Shown: piece by piece, positions 15,744-22,168 of the stretch
Position numbering within the stretch: position 1 is the first letter of the stretch
How the letters are laid out: every line of letters starts with the position of its first letter
Translations under genes and position numbers: made by a program
Source of the DNA: a virus
Length of the DNA: 35,854 nt
Virus record (IMG/VR): IMGVR_UViG_3300021178_000029
Location: 1 to 35,854 of that record
Direction: 5' to 3' (one strand)
Notes under the pieces: generated by a model
What the model was told of the DNA's origin: nothing
Database searches by the model: none
Seen by the model: only the letters and a program-made list of their open reading frames with translations

Positions 15744-16384
15744 CACTCTTTGATCCAAGTCACATCCGGTGATTTCTTTACTACCGTCGAACCATGACTA
15801 TCATGTGCGCGCGGAAGTTTCTGTGGCGGCTCAGTAGGTGGCCGCATCGCTCGCCTGACAAACTCCTGCTCCGTCATCTGCCCCATGGGCGTATCGACCT
15901 TGGGAGACTCGGCAGGAGGATTCAGGCCATACTTGGCTGCTTGCCTGTCTTTCATGCGCTGGGCCGCAGCAGCACGGCGTTCTGGCGTCCAGTTATGCGT
16001 GCCTTTCGGTTTCTGCGCTTCTCTACGCTTGACAATACTCTTGCTAGGAGCGGGGTGAGCTTGTGGCTCAGGAAGTGCCGTTGTTCCTACAGCACCGCCA
16101 TTGCCCCGCATAAACATTTCCTCAAGACGCGCTAGCCTCATCTTAAGTTCTTCATTCTCTATCTCTGCCGCGCTCTTGCGCACATGAGCCTTGTTCTCTC
16201 CCTCCCACTGAGATACAAAGATGCTGAGCTGATTCGTCAGGGTATCCCTCAGCTTAAGCTTGCTCTGCTCATGCTTGCAGTTGCCGGCGACCGACAGTCC
16301 GCTCGGCAGATGCGTGAGTCTCATACCATACGGCATGATGGCAGAATCGAAGTATTCGGAGATGTTGATATCGTCTAGTTGCAT
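15743..16384 (-). CDS. Release-factor-like fold protein without GGQ
   Basis: 213 residues. Residues about 20-55 (MRLTHLPSGLSVAGNCKHEQSK, then LKLRDTL) follow the later part of the catalytic domain of class I peptide-chain release factors (THIPTG-I-V---ERSQHKNR). The catalytic GGQ loop that should precede it is absent. The rest is a helical linker (EIENEELKMRLARLEEMF) and a basic, Pro-rich tail with TPERRAAAAQRMKDRQ. Release-factor-like genes occur in other phages; their role is not settled. It lies between terminase and portal. It cannot hydrolyse peptidyl-tRNA by the known mechanism. Confidence 0.5.
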   Translation of the reverse strand: MQLDDINISEYFDSAIMPYGMRLTHLPSGLSVAGNCKHEQSKLKLRDTLTNQLSIFVSQWEGENKAHVRKSAAEIENEELKMRLARLEEMFMRGNGGAVGTTALPEPQAHPAPSKSIVKRREAQKPKGTHNWTPERRAAAAQRMKDRQAAKYGLNPPAESPKVDTPMGQMTEQEFVRRAMRPPTEPPQKLPRAHDSHGSTVVKKSPDVTWIKE

Positions 16385-16386
16385 GA

Positions 16387-16575
16387 TTATTCAGTCCTTG
16401 GAGAAGTATCGCCGTCTCGCCTTACTCTTTGGCTTGTTGGACGATCATTAAATCTAAATTTTATATGTGATCCAGCCGCAATAAAAGAAGTCGCTTCCAA
16501 TGTATGAGCCTGGACACAATTGATTGTCCAGTTATCTCCATCTTCTGGTAAAGATTCGTAAGGAAGATATTTCAT
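16387..16575 (-). CDS. Small hypothetical protein after terminase
   Basis: 62 residues from ATG 16575, which overlaps the terminase stop (ATGA). Starts MKYLPYESLPEDGDNWTINC and ends in a basic Ser/Arg tail. No family recognised. Tight coupling to terminase supports translation. Confidence 0.6.
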   Translation of the reverse strand: MKYLPYESLPEDGDNWTINCVQAHTLEATSFIAAGSHIKFRFNDRPTSQRVRRDGDTSPRTE

Positions 16576-17921
16576 CCTGCCCAAATCATACGCTGTTGCG
16601 GTAAGGGTTTGACCTTCTGTTTCTTGCGCTCTGCAACAATTCCAGGGAATAGCTCCGAAAGAGCCCAGATCGCAGCATCAGCCCGGTTAGGACTTCCTGT
16701 CCCTGTATAGCCAATGGTCGAGAATCCGGCTAGCTCATCCTCCAGATCCCTGAAATATCCCACATGGCGCACCTTACCAACGTCATATAGCGCCGCAATC
16801 GGCTCGGCCCTCACTACCTTACCCCTGCTGGCAATGACAGCCTTGTAGGGCGTTCTGGGCCGCGCTGTCTGAATCACGTGTTGAACCATGGCGCCACCAA
16901 AGTTAGCCTCCCCAACAATGAGGTCAGCTTGGTGCCGGTCAAAAGCCCCCGTGGCAATCGCCCCCCACAGTCTCGGTCCTCCCTTAACGGTGCAGTCTTC
17001 GAGCACGTATGCGTTCCCATCAGTTCCAAGGCCAGCGACAATAACTCCGATTGAGTCATGCTCGGTAGTGTCCCGGTCGCTGGCTCCAGAGGGATCCACG
17101 CCAATGACGATGCGTTGCAAGTCGGGCACCACCCCGTCAAGCACCCGCCATTTGTCAATCGTTGCATCATCAAAAAGGGCATCCGGGTTAGCATCGGCAA
17201 ACTCTCCTCTAACGAACCGTTTCTGCAGCCTGGCACTCAGCCCCTCGAGCGTCTTTATATAGTCCGCCGGCAGATTATCCATGTTGTCATATGGATTCAT
17301 CTGCAGCGCAACATAGTTCTGCTGATCTCCTAGCGGTATCTTGGTATCCGGATCACGCTTCTCTATGAAGAGCTTGTAGGTCCAGTGTCCTTTGCTTGGA
17401 GGATTCTCGTCTAGATATAGCTTGCGCCGCAAATCCCGCTCGGTCCCGTCGATCTTCACCTTCTGCGCTAGGCGAGTCACCGCTATGTCCCGGCTGGACT
17501 TCGGGATCTGGCTGGCTTCGTTCAGGAAGATGCTCGAGAACTCCATGCCTAGGATCTTCTCAGTCCGTTCCTTGTCGTCCAGACCGCCGAACCATATCTC
17601 CGAGTCGTTCTCGAACCTGGCTACCCATTCCCGCTTGTCTACGCTGTACTTAAGCTCGGGCCAGCAGCTGCGCATGACCTTGGGAAAGGTGTCCGCAACG
17701 ATCGAAGCCATGACAGCGTTGAACCGGAACCGGAACACTGCATGTCTCGAGAACGAAGCGGCCAAGGCTCGGACCACGATCGCACGGACAATCAGGAATG
17801 TCTTGCCGGATCTGGAGCCTCCATACAGCAGGATTTGCTCGGCTGAGCTGCCAAGCAAGTCGTTGGCTTGCTCCTGCTTGACTGTCAGTTTCACGGCGAG
17901 AACTGATTGCGCCAGCGCCAA
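16572..17921 (-). CDS. Terminase large subunit
   Basis: 449 residues. ATPase: Walker A GGSRSGKT (residues 34-41) and Walker B IFLNEAS (131-137), with the catalytic Glu at 135. Nuclease: IVIGVDPSGA (about 271-280) with the first acidic residue at D276, then DLIVGEANFGG and a late RADAAIWAL. This is the DNA-packaging motor that cuts concatemers and pumps DNA through the portal. The start overlaps the small HTH gene by 31 bases and lies just downstream of the putative small subunit. Confidence 0.92.
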   Translation of the reverse strand: MALAQSVLAVKLTVKQEQANDLLGSSAEQILLYGGSRSGKTFLIVRAIVVRALAASFSRHAVFRFRFNAVMASIVADTFPKVMRSCWPELKYSVDKREWVARFENDSEIWFGGLDDKERTEKILGMEFSSIFLNEASQIPKSSRDIAVTRLAQKVKIDGTERDLRRKLYLDENPPSKGHWTYKLFIEKRDPDTKIPLGDQQNYVALQMNPYDNMDNLPADYIKTLEGLSARLQKRFVRGEFADANPDALFDDATIDKWRVLDGVVPDLQRIVIGVDPSGASDRDTTEHDSIGVIVAGLGTDGNAYVLEDCTVKGGPRLWGAIATGAFDRHQADLIVGEANFGGAMVQHVIQTARPRTPYKAVIASRGKVVRAEPIAALYDVGKVRHVGYFRDLEDELAGFSTIGYTGTGSPNRADAAIWALSELFPGIVAERKKQKVKPLPQQRMIWAG

Positions 17922-18058
17922 GCATTATCCACACAGATTCCATATATCTCAGAGGCTTGGCGACATGTAAGGCTCTCCAGAATCATCCTTTCCGCCACTT
18001 CCTGCTTGAATTCCTTGGAATACTCTTTGCGACGCTTAGGCTCGATCAGGTGAATCAT
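17891..18058 (-). CDS. Small helix-turn-helix protein (transposase-OrfA-like HTH) between the terminase genes
   Basis: 55 residues: a basic start (PKRRKEYSKEFKQEVAERM) followed by CRQASEIYGICVDNAWRWRNQF. This matches the HTH of IS3-type OrfA proteins, where a YS-EFK start and an R-A-E-YGI----WRW turn are typical. There is no transposase catalytic part and no inverted repeats. The start overlaps the upstream gene (ATGA) and the end overlaps terminase by 31 bases, so it belongs to the packaging operon. It may be the DNA-recognition part of a split small terminase, or a regulator. Confidence 0.6.
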   Translation of the reverse strand: MIHLIEPKRRKEYSKEFKQEVAERMILESLTCRQASEIYGICVDNAWRWRNQFSP

Positions 18059-18330
18059 AGGAGTTTGGTATCGCTGTCAGACAGCTTCACTTCGAATGGC
18101 TTCCCGCCAGCATTGCCGATGTCCACATTGGCTAGCTTTGGATGAATGTAAGGGGCCGCAGTCTGAGCCGCCCATTTCCTGTCCTCTGGCTTAGCATTTT
18201 CGGTTCTCAGAAGATTCAGCATGTAGTCGAGCGGCGTTAACCCGGAATTCGACACAGACTCCTGTCTAGCTGTACTAGCTCTGTTGGGAGTGCCGCGAGT
18301 CCTGCCACCAGTTTTTCGTCCAAGCGCCAT
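18055..18330 (-). CDS. Putative terminase small subunit
   Basis: 91 residues. It begins MALGRKTGGRTRGTPNRAS, a basic start shared by many proteins found just before phage large terminases. Then comes a helical stretch (PLDYMLNLLRTENAKPEDRKWAAQTAAPYIHPKLA) typical of small-terminase-like proteins. The C-terminus is acidic. Position, two genes before the large subunit and overlapping the HTH gene, supports a role in recognising the packaging site. No separate HTH motif is obvious in it; the neighbouring 55-residue protein has one. Confidence 0.65.
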   Translation of the reverse strand: MALGRKTGGRTRGTPNRASTARQESVSNSGLTPLDYMLNLLRTENAKPEDRKWAAQTAAPYIHPKLANVDIGNAGGKPFEVKLSDSDTKLL

Positions 18331-18341
18331 CTAGCTATTAT

Positions 18342-18479
18342 CTACTTCTGACGCTTTTTTTCTACTCCCTTGATCGTACCCTTATTTCGGCTAGCGTAGA
18401 ACACTTCCTTAGCCTTCTTGCCGCCGTACTCCTTGACCATGTTTCCCATGATCTTTGACCCTTTTTTTGTTAGTGGCAT
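18342..18479 (-). CDS. Small conserved basic phage protein (MPLTKKGSKIM type)
   Basis: 45 residues from ATG 18479: MPLTKKGSKIMGNMVKEYG followed by GKKAKEVFYASRNKGTIKGV. This short Lys-rich form (KKG-KIM----YG-KK-K-VFYA---KG) recurs near terminase genes in many phages. Function not established. It sits between the co-chaperonin/membrane genes and the small terminase. Confidence 0.75.
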   Translation of the reverse strand: MPLTKKGSKIMGNMVKEYGGKKAKEVFYASRNKGTIKGVEKKRQK

Positions 18480-18485
18480 TATGAT

Positions 18486-18647
18486 CTAGCGAAACCCGGC
18501 GCCCCAGGTGCTCTTAGGGTCCAGTTTCCTAGCTTCGCTTCGTCGAGCAGCCCCTTCGCCAGCGAAGGGTCCAGCCGCGGCGAGAAGCAGCCATAGTCCG
18601 GCGGTGATCTGCCCGCTGATCCCGAGATCGGAGATGACTTTATTCAT
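18486..18647 (-). CDS. Small single-span membrane protein
   Basis: 53 residues from ATG 18647, which overlaps the end of the GroES-like gene by eight bases. A hydrophobic Ala/Leu segment (AGLWLLLAAAGPFAG, residues about 16-30) is followed by a basic tail. It could be a tiny membrane factor; no family recognised. The frame is also open upstream, but those residues overlap the GroES-like gene. Confidence 0.55.
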   Translation of the reverse strand: MNKVISDLGISGQITAGLWLLLAAAGPFAGEGAARRSEARKLDPKSTWGAGFR

Positions 18648-18963
18648 TCTCGATGATTCCGCATATGTCTTGCCATGACAGAACCAGTAGCCTATCTGGC
18701 CCGAGAGCGGGTACCTCAGGGTAGTCCCATTCGCCAAAAAGTACGCGATCGCCTACAGAAAGGGCTGGCGAGTGCTGGACCCCTTTTCGCGTGGTCTTAC
18801 CAGGACCCACAGCAACAACAGTACCCGTACGGCCCAGCTGCTCACGGCTGCCAGCATGATTCTCCCCTGTTCCTACCGTACGAGCATTCACCACTATCCG
18901 CTTGCTCACATGGCCCGCAATGGGGTCTGGCTTCACCAGGATGTGATCCCGGAGCGGTCTCAC
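18640..18963 (-). CDS. GroES-like co-chaperonin (Cpn10)
   Basis: 107 residues from GTG 18963, which overlaps the upstream stop (GTGA). The pattern VRPLRDHILVKPDP, GRTGTVVAVGPG, SVGDRVLFGEW and DICGIIE follows the GroES fold from the first strand to the last. Residues about 18-43 form a longer variable stretch where the mobile loop that contacts GroEL belongs. Phage co-chaperonins (T4 gp31 is the known case) adapt GroEL to fold the coat protein; that role here is inferred. No phage GroEL is present. Confidence 0.85.
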   Translation of the reverse strand: MRPLRDHILVKPDPIAGHVSKRIVVNARTVGTGENHAGSREQLGRTGTVVAVGPGKTTRKGVQHSPALSVGDRVLFGEWDYPEVPALGPDRLLVLSWQDICGIIENE

Positions 18964-19364
18964 TTGACTTCCTTGCAATGCTCTCTAACCCATTCTATCG
19001 GCGCACAAATCCGGCCGAATTGCTCCACAAATGGCTCTTTCAGGGTTTTCTTATCGTCCTCGTATAGCGTATCTTTGTGATCTGCTTTGTATCTGCATCC
19101 CGCAAACGCCCAGACTTCCGTATCGATATTGATCTCATAGCATCGAACGGCATAGCGGCCAGAATTAACCGCTACCTTGACCATTTCCTGCTGTGCCCAT
19201 TTCAAGCGCCCATTGACGCTATCGTTTAAGCATTCCTGCTCATAGGCCAGATCCAGCGCTTGCTCGAGCATTTTCCAATTGGGCTGGTCATAGCCGTACT
19301 TTTCTAATGCAGAAGCCAATTGCCCTGTCTTGGAATGCCATACATAGCCCTTCATTTGGCTCAT
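18960..19364 (-). CDS. Hypothetical protein
   Basis: 134 residues, soluble, aromatic and charged (YVWHSKTGQLASALEKYGYDQ; CYEINIDTEVWAFAGCRYK). The stop overlaps the GTG of the GroES-like gene. No domain recognised and no signal peptide. It lies at the border between the small early genes and the packaging genes. Confidence 0.6.
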   Translation of the reverse strand: MSQMKGYVWHSKTGQLASALEKYGYDQPNWKMLEQALDLAYEQECLNDSVNGRLKWAQQEMVKVAVNSGRYAVRCYEINIDTEVWAFAGCRYKADHKDTLYEDDKKTLKEPFVEQFGRICAPIEWVREHCKEVK

Positions 19365-19366
19365 TC

Positions 19367-19741
19367 TTAGCCTTTATGGGTGAATCCCATCTTGCCGCGC
19401 TGATGACGGTAAATAACGCCTTCTTGTTTCCCGGAATTCATCTCGCCCGTGCGGCCATCATGGGCACCAGCATGGGATGCTTTGCGGCCGGTTAATGCAT
19501 CAGCCTTTCCTTGACCGACGCCGCCCTCAATCTTTTCCCTGCGTTCGCCGGTACTATCCTTGCCTTTAGCGCCAGCAGGTTCCCGCTCGCGCGTGTAGCC
19601 TTCTTGGCCCTTCTCCCGATCCGCAATCGGGACCGAGACTTTCTTCTGCCAGCGATCGGCCGCAGCTGCGCCCTTGGGTTCCTTCTCTCCGGATTCGCCC
19701 TTGGTGCCGTAATCCGTTTTGTACTGATTCATCTTAGCCAT
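19367..19741 (-). CDS. Highly charged hypothetical protein
   Basis: 124 residues with very high Lys/Glu/Gly/Arg content and few hydrophobic residues, so probably disordered (KGESGEKEPKGAAAADRWQKK; KIEGGVGQGKADALTGRKA). The C-terminal RGKMGFTHKG resembles a short tail seen in small phage proteins. It may bind DNA or act as an internal protein; no family recognised. Confidence 0.55.
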   Translation of the reverse strand: MAKMNQYKTDYGTKGESGEKEPKGAAAADRWQKKVSVPIADREKGQEGYTREREPAGAKGKDSTGERREKIEGGVGQGKADALTGRKASHAGAHDGRTGEMNSGKQEGVIYRHQRGKMGFTHKG

Positions 19742-19742
19742 G

Positions 19743-19982
19743 CTAGCTCCTGACGATCCTAGGGAAACCAGCTGCCATATTACGTCTTACTGCCTCCGCC
19801 TTGCAAGCTTCCTTGGGACAGACCACTGTCGCCATGGCTTTGCCATCTTTCGCGGTAGCTTCAAGAGCTACATAATTCTCATCTAATTCATGTCCCCCGA
19901 ATGGCTCTCCACAGACTGGACAAGGAAACCAAAAGTATCCCATCACATCTGCATAGAACTTATGGAAAGTTCTCGGAATCAT
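19743..19982 (-). CDS. Small zinc-finger-like protein
   Basis: 79 residues from ATG 19982, which overlaps the upstream stop (ATGA). FPCPVCGEPFGGHE and, about 40 residues later, VVCPKEAC supply two CxxC/CxxxC pairs that can bind one zinc ion. Typical small phage zinc-ribbon-like protein of unknown role. Confidence 0.65.
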   Translation of the reverse strand: MIPRTFHKFYADVMGYFWFPCPVCGEPFGGHELDENYVALEATAKDGKAMATVVCPKEACKAEAVRRNMAAGFPRIVRS

Positions 19983-20155
19983 CGTTTTCTCCAATTTCGC
20001 AATACTATCCAAATTGCTGTTTTGATTCGATCAAAACTAGCTATCAAAACAACTATTACATACTGAGCAAAGAATCCAATAACCCATGTCCACCACGGCC
20101 AATGAATAGGATCTAAACAATCTCCTCTAGTTGGACACCATGCAGGATCTGTCAT
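19979..20155 (-). CDS. Small membrane protein
   Basis: 58 residues: a Cys/Trp-rich start (DPAWCPTRGDCLDPIHWPWW), then one membrane span (WVIGFFAQYVIVVLIASF) and a basic tail. The stop overlaps the next gene (ATGA). It follows a hairpin with a short T run, so it may be subject to attenuation. Confidence 0.65.
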   Translation of the reverse strand: MTDPAWCPTRGDCLDPIHWPWWTWVIGFFAQYVIVVLIASFDRIKTAIWIVLRNWRKR

Positions 20156-20159
20156 AAAA

Positions 20160-20223
20160 CGGGATCCCCAACCGCTAACGCCATGTCAGATTACTCTGTG
20201 TGCTGCTGCGCATTGGGGTCCCG
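20160..20223 (-). terminator. Long hairpin, possible terminator or attenuator
   Basis: On the minus strand an 11-base-pair stem with one bulge (CGGGACCCCAA at 20223-20213 pairing with TTGGGGATCCCG at 20171-20160) encloses about 41 bases, which contain a CAGA-GTAA-TCTG hairpin with a GNRA-type loop. TTTT follows directly and then the ATG of the next gene. It begins just after the stop of the pentapeptide gene. Confidence 0.5.
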
Positions 20224-20225
20224 GT

Positions 20226-20876
20226 TCACTCGCTAGAACACGGACTAGCATCAATCGTCGGCACTTCCTCGACATGAATAGCGCATTTCCTGATGTCTTC
20301 CATCGCATCGTCATCTGTTGCATAGAAATCAGGCGCAGGCTGTCCGGGCCGTGAAGCTTCGTAGATCAAAGTTCCTGCAATTTGCGGGCCAAATCTGGCC
20401 TCCAATGCTTTCCCTTTCTCTCCCCCTAGATGCACAGCCCATCCGGCACGGCAATGAGTTGTCCCGCATATGCCATTGGCATGCCATGAATTCATATCAA
20501 GTTTTCCGCCCATCTCGATAGCACCAAGAATTACGTTGTCGATATTCGGAATCACCGGAATATCCGCAGAATCCACTTTTAATGCACCGCGCAGGTTCGC
20601 ACCGCGCAGGTCCGCACCGCTCAGGTTCGCACCGCGCAGGTCCGCACCGCTCAGGTCCGCACCGCACAGGTTCGCACCGCACAGGTTCGCATCGCGCAGT
20701 TACGCACCGCGCCCGCCCGCACCGCGCAGGTCCGCATCGCGCAGGTCCGCACCAGTCTTATATGCCCACCTTACAGCCAAACCAAGCTTTACCGATACCG
20801 AAGCATCTTCCGCACATTCAATCTCTGCCGTGAATTGAACTTCACCAGAAAATCGGTTCTTAACCTCGAACTTCAT
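20226..20876 (-). pseudogene. Pentapeptide-repeat protein interrupted by an in-frame stop
   Basis: From ATG 20876 (GGAGG upstream) the frame reads MKFEVKNRFSGEVQFTAEIEC, then pentapeptides GADLRDADLRGA, then a TAA at 20702-20700. In the same frame the pentapeptides resume ([23 protein letters not shown]) and are followed by a conserved-looking C-terminal domain ([15 protein letters not shown] to [13 protein letters not shown]) that ends at 20226. Intact relatives join these parts, so this copy is about 216 codons with one nonsense codon. The repeat just before it is also degenerate (GGRGA). It may be a real mutation, an assembly error in the repeats, or two separately translated pieces. Confidence 0.75.
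20583..20753 (-). repeat. 15-base tandem repeats encoding pentapeptides
   Basis: Eleven tandem copies plus six bases of a GGTGCGGACCTGCGC-type unit on the minus strand. Copies differ mainly at codons for Asp/Asn and Arg/Ser/Cys. Units three and four are the most divergent, and unit four contains the stop codon. Such near-identical units can expand, contract or misassemble. Confidence 0.9.
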
Positions 20877-20884
20877 AGTTCCTC

Positions 20885-20989
20885 CTAGCAATGACAGGCC
20901 GCAATGATTAGCATGTCGATAGCTAATACAAAGGCCCCAACGGAAAGACCAAAGCAGAGACTCTCCAACATAAACAGATCAATTTTCAT
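20885..20989 (-). CDS. Very small membrane protein
   Basis: 34 residues from ATG 20989 with GGAG upstream. Nearly all hydrophobic (CFGLSVGAFVLAIDMLIIAAC), one membrane span. It fits exactly between two genes. Function unknown. Confidence 0.5.
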   Translation of the reverse strand: MKIDLFMLESLCFGLSVGAFVLAIDMLIIAACHC

Positions 20990-20991
20990 TG

Positions 20992-21228
20992 CTAGCTCCG
21001 TTCGGTCCTCGGCTCAGAAGCATCCAGCAAGCGCTTGTAATGCGCTACCTGCGCTGTCATCCAGCCGTCGATATAGCCATCCATCCGCGCCTGATCCAGC
21101 TTCCCCTTCACTACAGGTTTATCGACCTTGCCTAGCGCGAAGTCTCGCTTGCCTTTGTTGAATCCTAGTACCTTCTGCATCTCAAGAGCCGCGTTTCCTG
21201 CTGCATCGAATGGGCCGAATTGGATCAT
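20992..21228 (-). CDS. Hypothetical early protein
   Basis: 78 residues, starting MIQFGPFDAAGNAALEMQKVLG, basic in the middle, then DGYIDGWMTAQVAHYKRLLDA. Overlaps the upstream gene (ATGA). No family recognised. Confidence 0.6.
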   Translation of the reverse strand: MIQFGPFDAAGNAALEMQKVLGFNKGKRDFALGKVDKPVVKGKLDQARMDGYIDGWMTAQVAHYKRLLDASEPRTERS

Positions 21229-21416
21229 GCTGCTTCCTTGTTTAGTAGATCCTGATACTCCGCCATTTGAACAGCGAGCCTTATGAGCTTCTTAGCAGCC
21301 CTTTTTTCTTCGGCAGAAAGATCATCAATACTTTCCTGTTCCTGGAAGAACTCCAGACAACCCTCGAAGTCCTGTACGGTATTCTGGAATCTGCAATAGG
21401 ACATGTTAGCCATCAT
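21225..21416 (-). CDS. Conserved small phage protein (MSYCRFQNT type)
   Basis: 63 residues. MANMSYCRFQNTVQDFEGCLEF followed by LSAEEKRAAKKLIRLAVQMAEY matches a small family common in proteobacterial phages (M-YCRFQNT--D---C--------L---E---R--LI-L). The function of the family is unknown. It overlaps genes on both sides. Confidence 0.7.
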   Translation of the reverse strand: MMANMSYCRFQNTVQDFEGCLEFFQEQESIDDLSAEEKRAAKKLIRLAVQMAEYQDLLNKEAA

Positions 21417-21520
21417 CTCACCTTGTATTGATCTGAGTTATAGATACGTTCCCACATAGACTCGGACAGGAACAGCCGGTCGGACCAGCGGAACCATGCG
21501 CGGAGGAGGCGGCGGGTCAT
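21413..21520 (-). CDS. Very small hypothetical protein
   Basis: 35 residues from ATG 21520, overlapping the upstream stop (ATGA). MTRRLLRAWFRWSDRLFLSESMW is basic and aromatic, resembling short peptides found beside MSYCRFQNT-type genes. Its stop nearly coincides with the next start. Confidence 0.55.
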   Translation of the reverse strand: MTRRLLRAWFRWSDRLFLSESMWERIYNSDQYKVR

Positions 21521-21807
21521 GCGCCCTCCGCTTTTGCGATCGCATGCGCTGCCAACTTATCCGCAGCAAGGCGCTGCTCCACAAGGTCGCCGTTGATGGT
21601 GCGCGCCCGCGCAAGTGCCAGGGCCGTCTCTTTGAGCGCGTGCAGAAGATCGGGCGCGGCAGCAATCAGGCGGGCGTTTTCCTCGCAGCGCAGATGGGCG
21701 ATGATCGCATCGCCGTTGAAACCGCCCTTTGGCTTGACGACCATGAAGTGATTCGCCTCTTCCCCTGAGGGCTTCCATTCCCACGGTCCAGGAGTATGCG
21801 TTCCCAC
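21517..21807 (-). CDS. Conserved small phage protein (EENARLIAAAPDLL type)
   Basis: 96 residues from GTG 21807, seven bases after AGGGGAG. The start (GTHTPGPWEWKPSG) and the core EENARLIAAAPDLLHALKETALALAR are signatures of a very common phage accessory family without known function. The frame is open further upstream, but the GTG has the best ribosome-binding site. Confidence 0.75.
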   Translation of the reverse strand: MGTHTPGPWEWKPSGEEANHFMVVKPKGGFNGDAIIAHLRCEENARLIAAAPDLLHALKETALALARARTINGDLVEQRLAADKLAAHAIAKAEGA

Positions 21808-21820
21808 GCTCAAACTCCCC

Positions 21821-21889
21821 TCAACGCCCAGCACGCGAACTCGACGAGCAGGTTTTCAGCGGGTCGAAGCTAACTTGGCGGACGGTCAT
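21821..21889 (-). CDS. Short leader ORF, possibly frameshifted remnant
   Basis: ATG 21889 follows AAGGGGA and encodes 22 residues (MTVRQVSFDPLKTCSSSSR...). In another frame the same DNA reads AENLLVEFACWALRGV before its own stop, which looks more protein-like than the ATG frame, and it lacks a start. A one- or two-base indel would join the two parts. It is the first open frame behind a good promoter, so it may also act as a leader peptide. Confidence 0.35.
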   Translation of the reverse strand: MTVRQVSFDPLKTCSSSSRAGR

Positions 21890-21926
21890 TTCGGATTCCC
21901 CTTGCGTTTGTGTTTCGATGTTTTGA

Positions 21927-21955
21927 ATCCTAAACACAATCGGTCCTGTTGTCAA
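21927..21955 (-). promoter_or_regulatory. Sigma70-type promoter within the early block
   Basis: Minus strand TTGACA (21955-21950), a 17-base spacer and TAGGAT (21932-21927), followed by A/T-rich sequence and the start of the short leader ORF. Ideal spacing and a perfect -35 box make it the likely start for the run of small genes below 21.9 kb. Confidence 0.65.
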
Positions 21956-22168
21956 TCACGAACCGACGAACGGTAAATCTCTAGTCCTGGTCCAATCGAA
22001 AGGATAGAAGCCGTATTTGTGCTGAATTTTCTTTACTCGATATTCAATCGGATCCGTTTTCACGATCATCTTCAACAGCCACGTTTGCAGTCCGATCAAT
22101 TGACCGCGTCGGATCACTAACCGCTCCTTGTGATGACACCATTCTTGGTCGCCTACTCTTCGGCTCAT
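21956..22168 (-). CDS. Small hypothetical protein
   Basis: 70 residues, basic, starting MSRRVGDQEWCHHKERLVI and ending YGFYPFDWTRTRDLPFVGS. The ATG overlaps the upstream stop (ATGA). No family recognised; the stop lies directly at the edge of the downstream promoter. Confidence 0.6.
   Translation of the reverse strand: MSRRVGDQEWCHHKERLVIRRGQLIGLQTWLLKMIVKTDPIEYRVKKIQHKYGFYPFDWTRTRDLPFVGS

Noticed and set aside
17891-18058. Insertion sequence at the OrfA-like HTH gene
   Set aside because: There are no terminal inverted repeats, no target duplication and no catalytic transposase; the gene is tightly coupled to the terminase genes.
20160-20228. tRNA-like fold
   Set aside because: The stem is too long and there are no D-arm, anticodon arm or GGTTC T-arm features in the right places.
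20583-20753. CRISPR-like array of short repeats
   Set aside because: The units are contiguous 15-base tandem copies without spacers, and translate as pentapeptides in one frame of the minus strand.
20470-20838. Rightward ORF through the pentapeptide repeats (Arg/Ala/Pro-rich)
   Set aside because: It is the mirror image of a 15-base repeat on the coding strand, with no ribosome-binding site, and opposes all neighbours.
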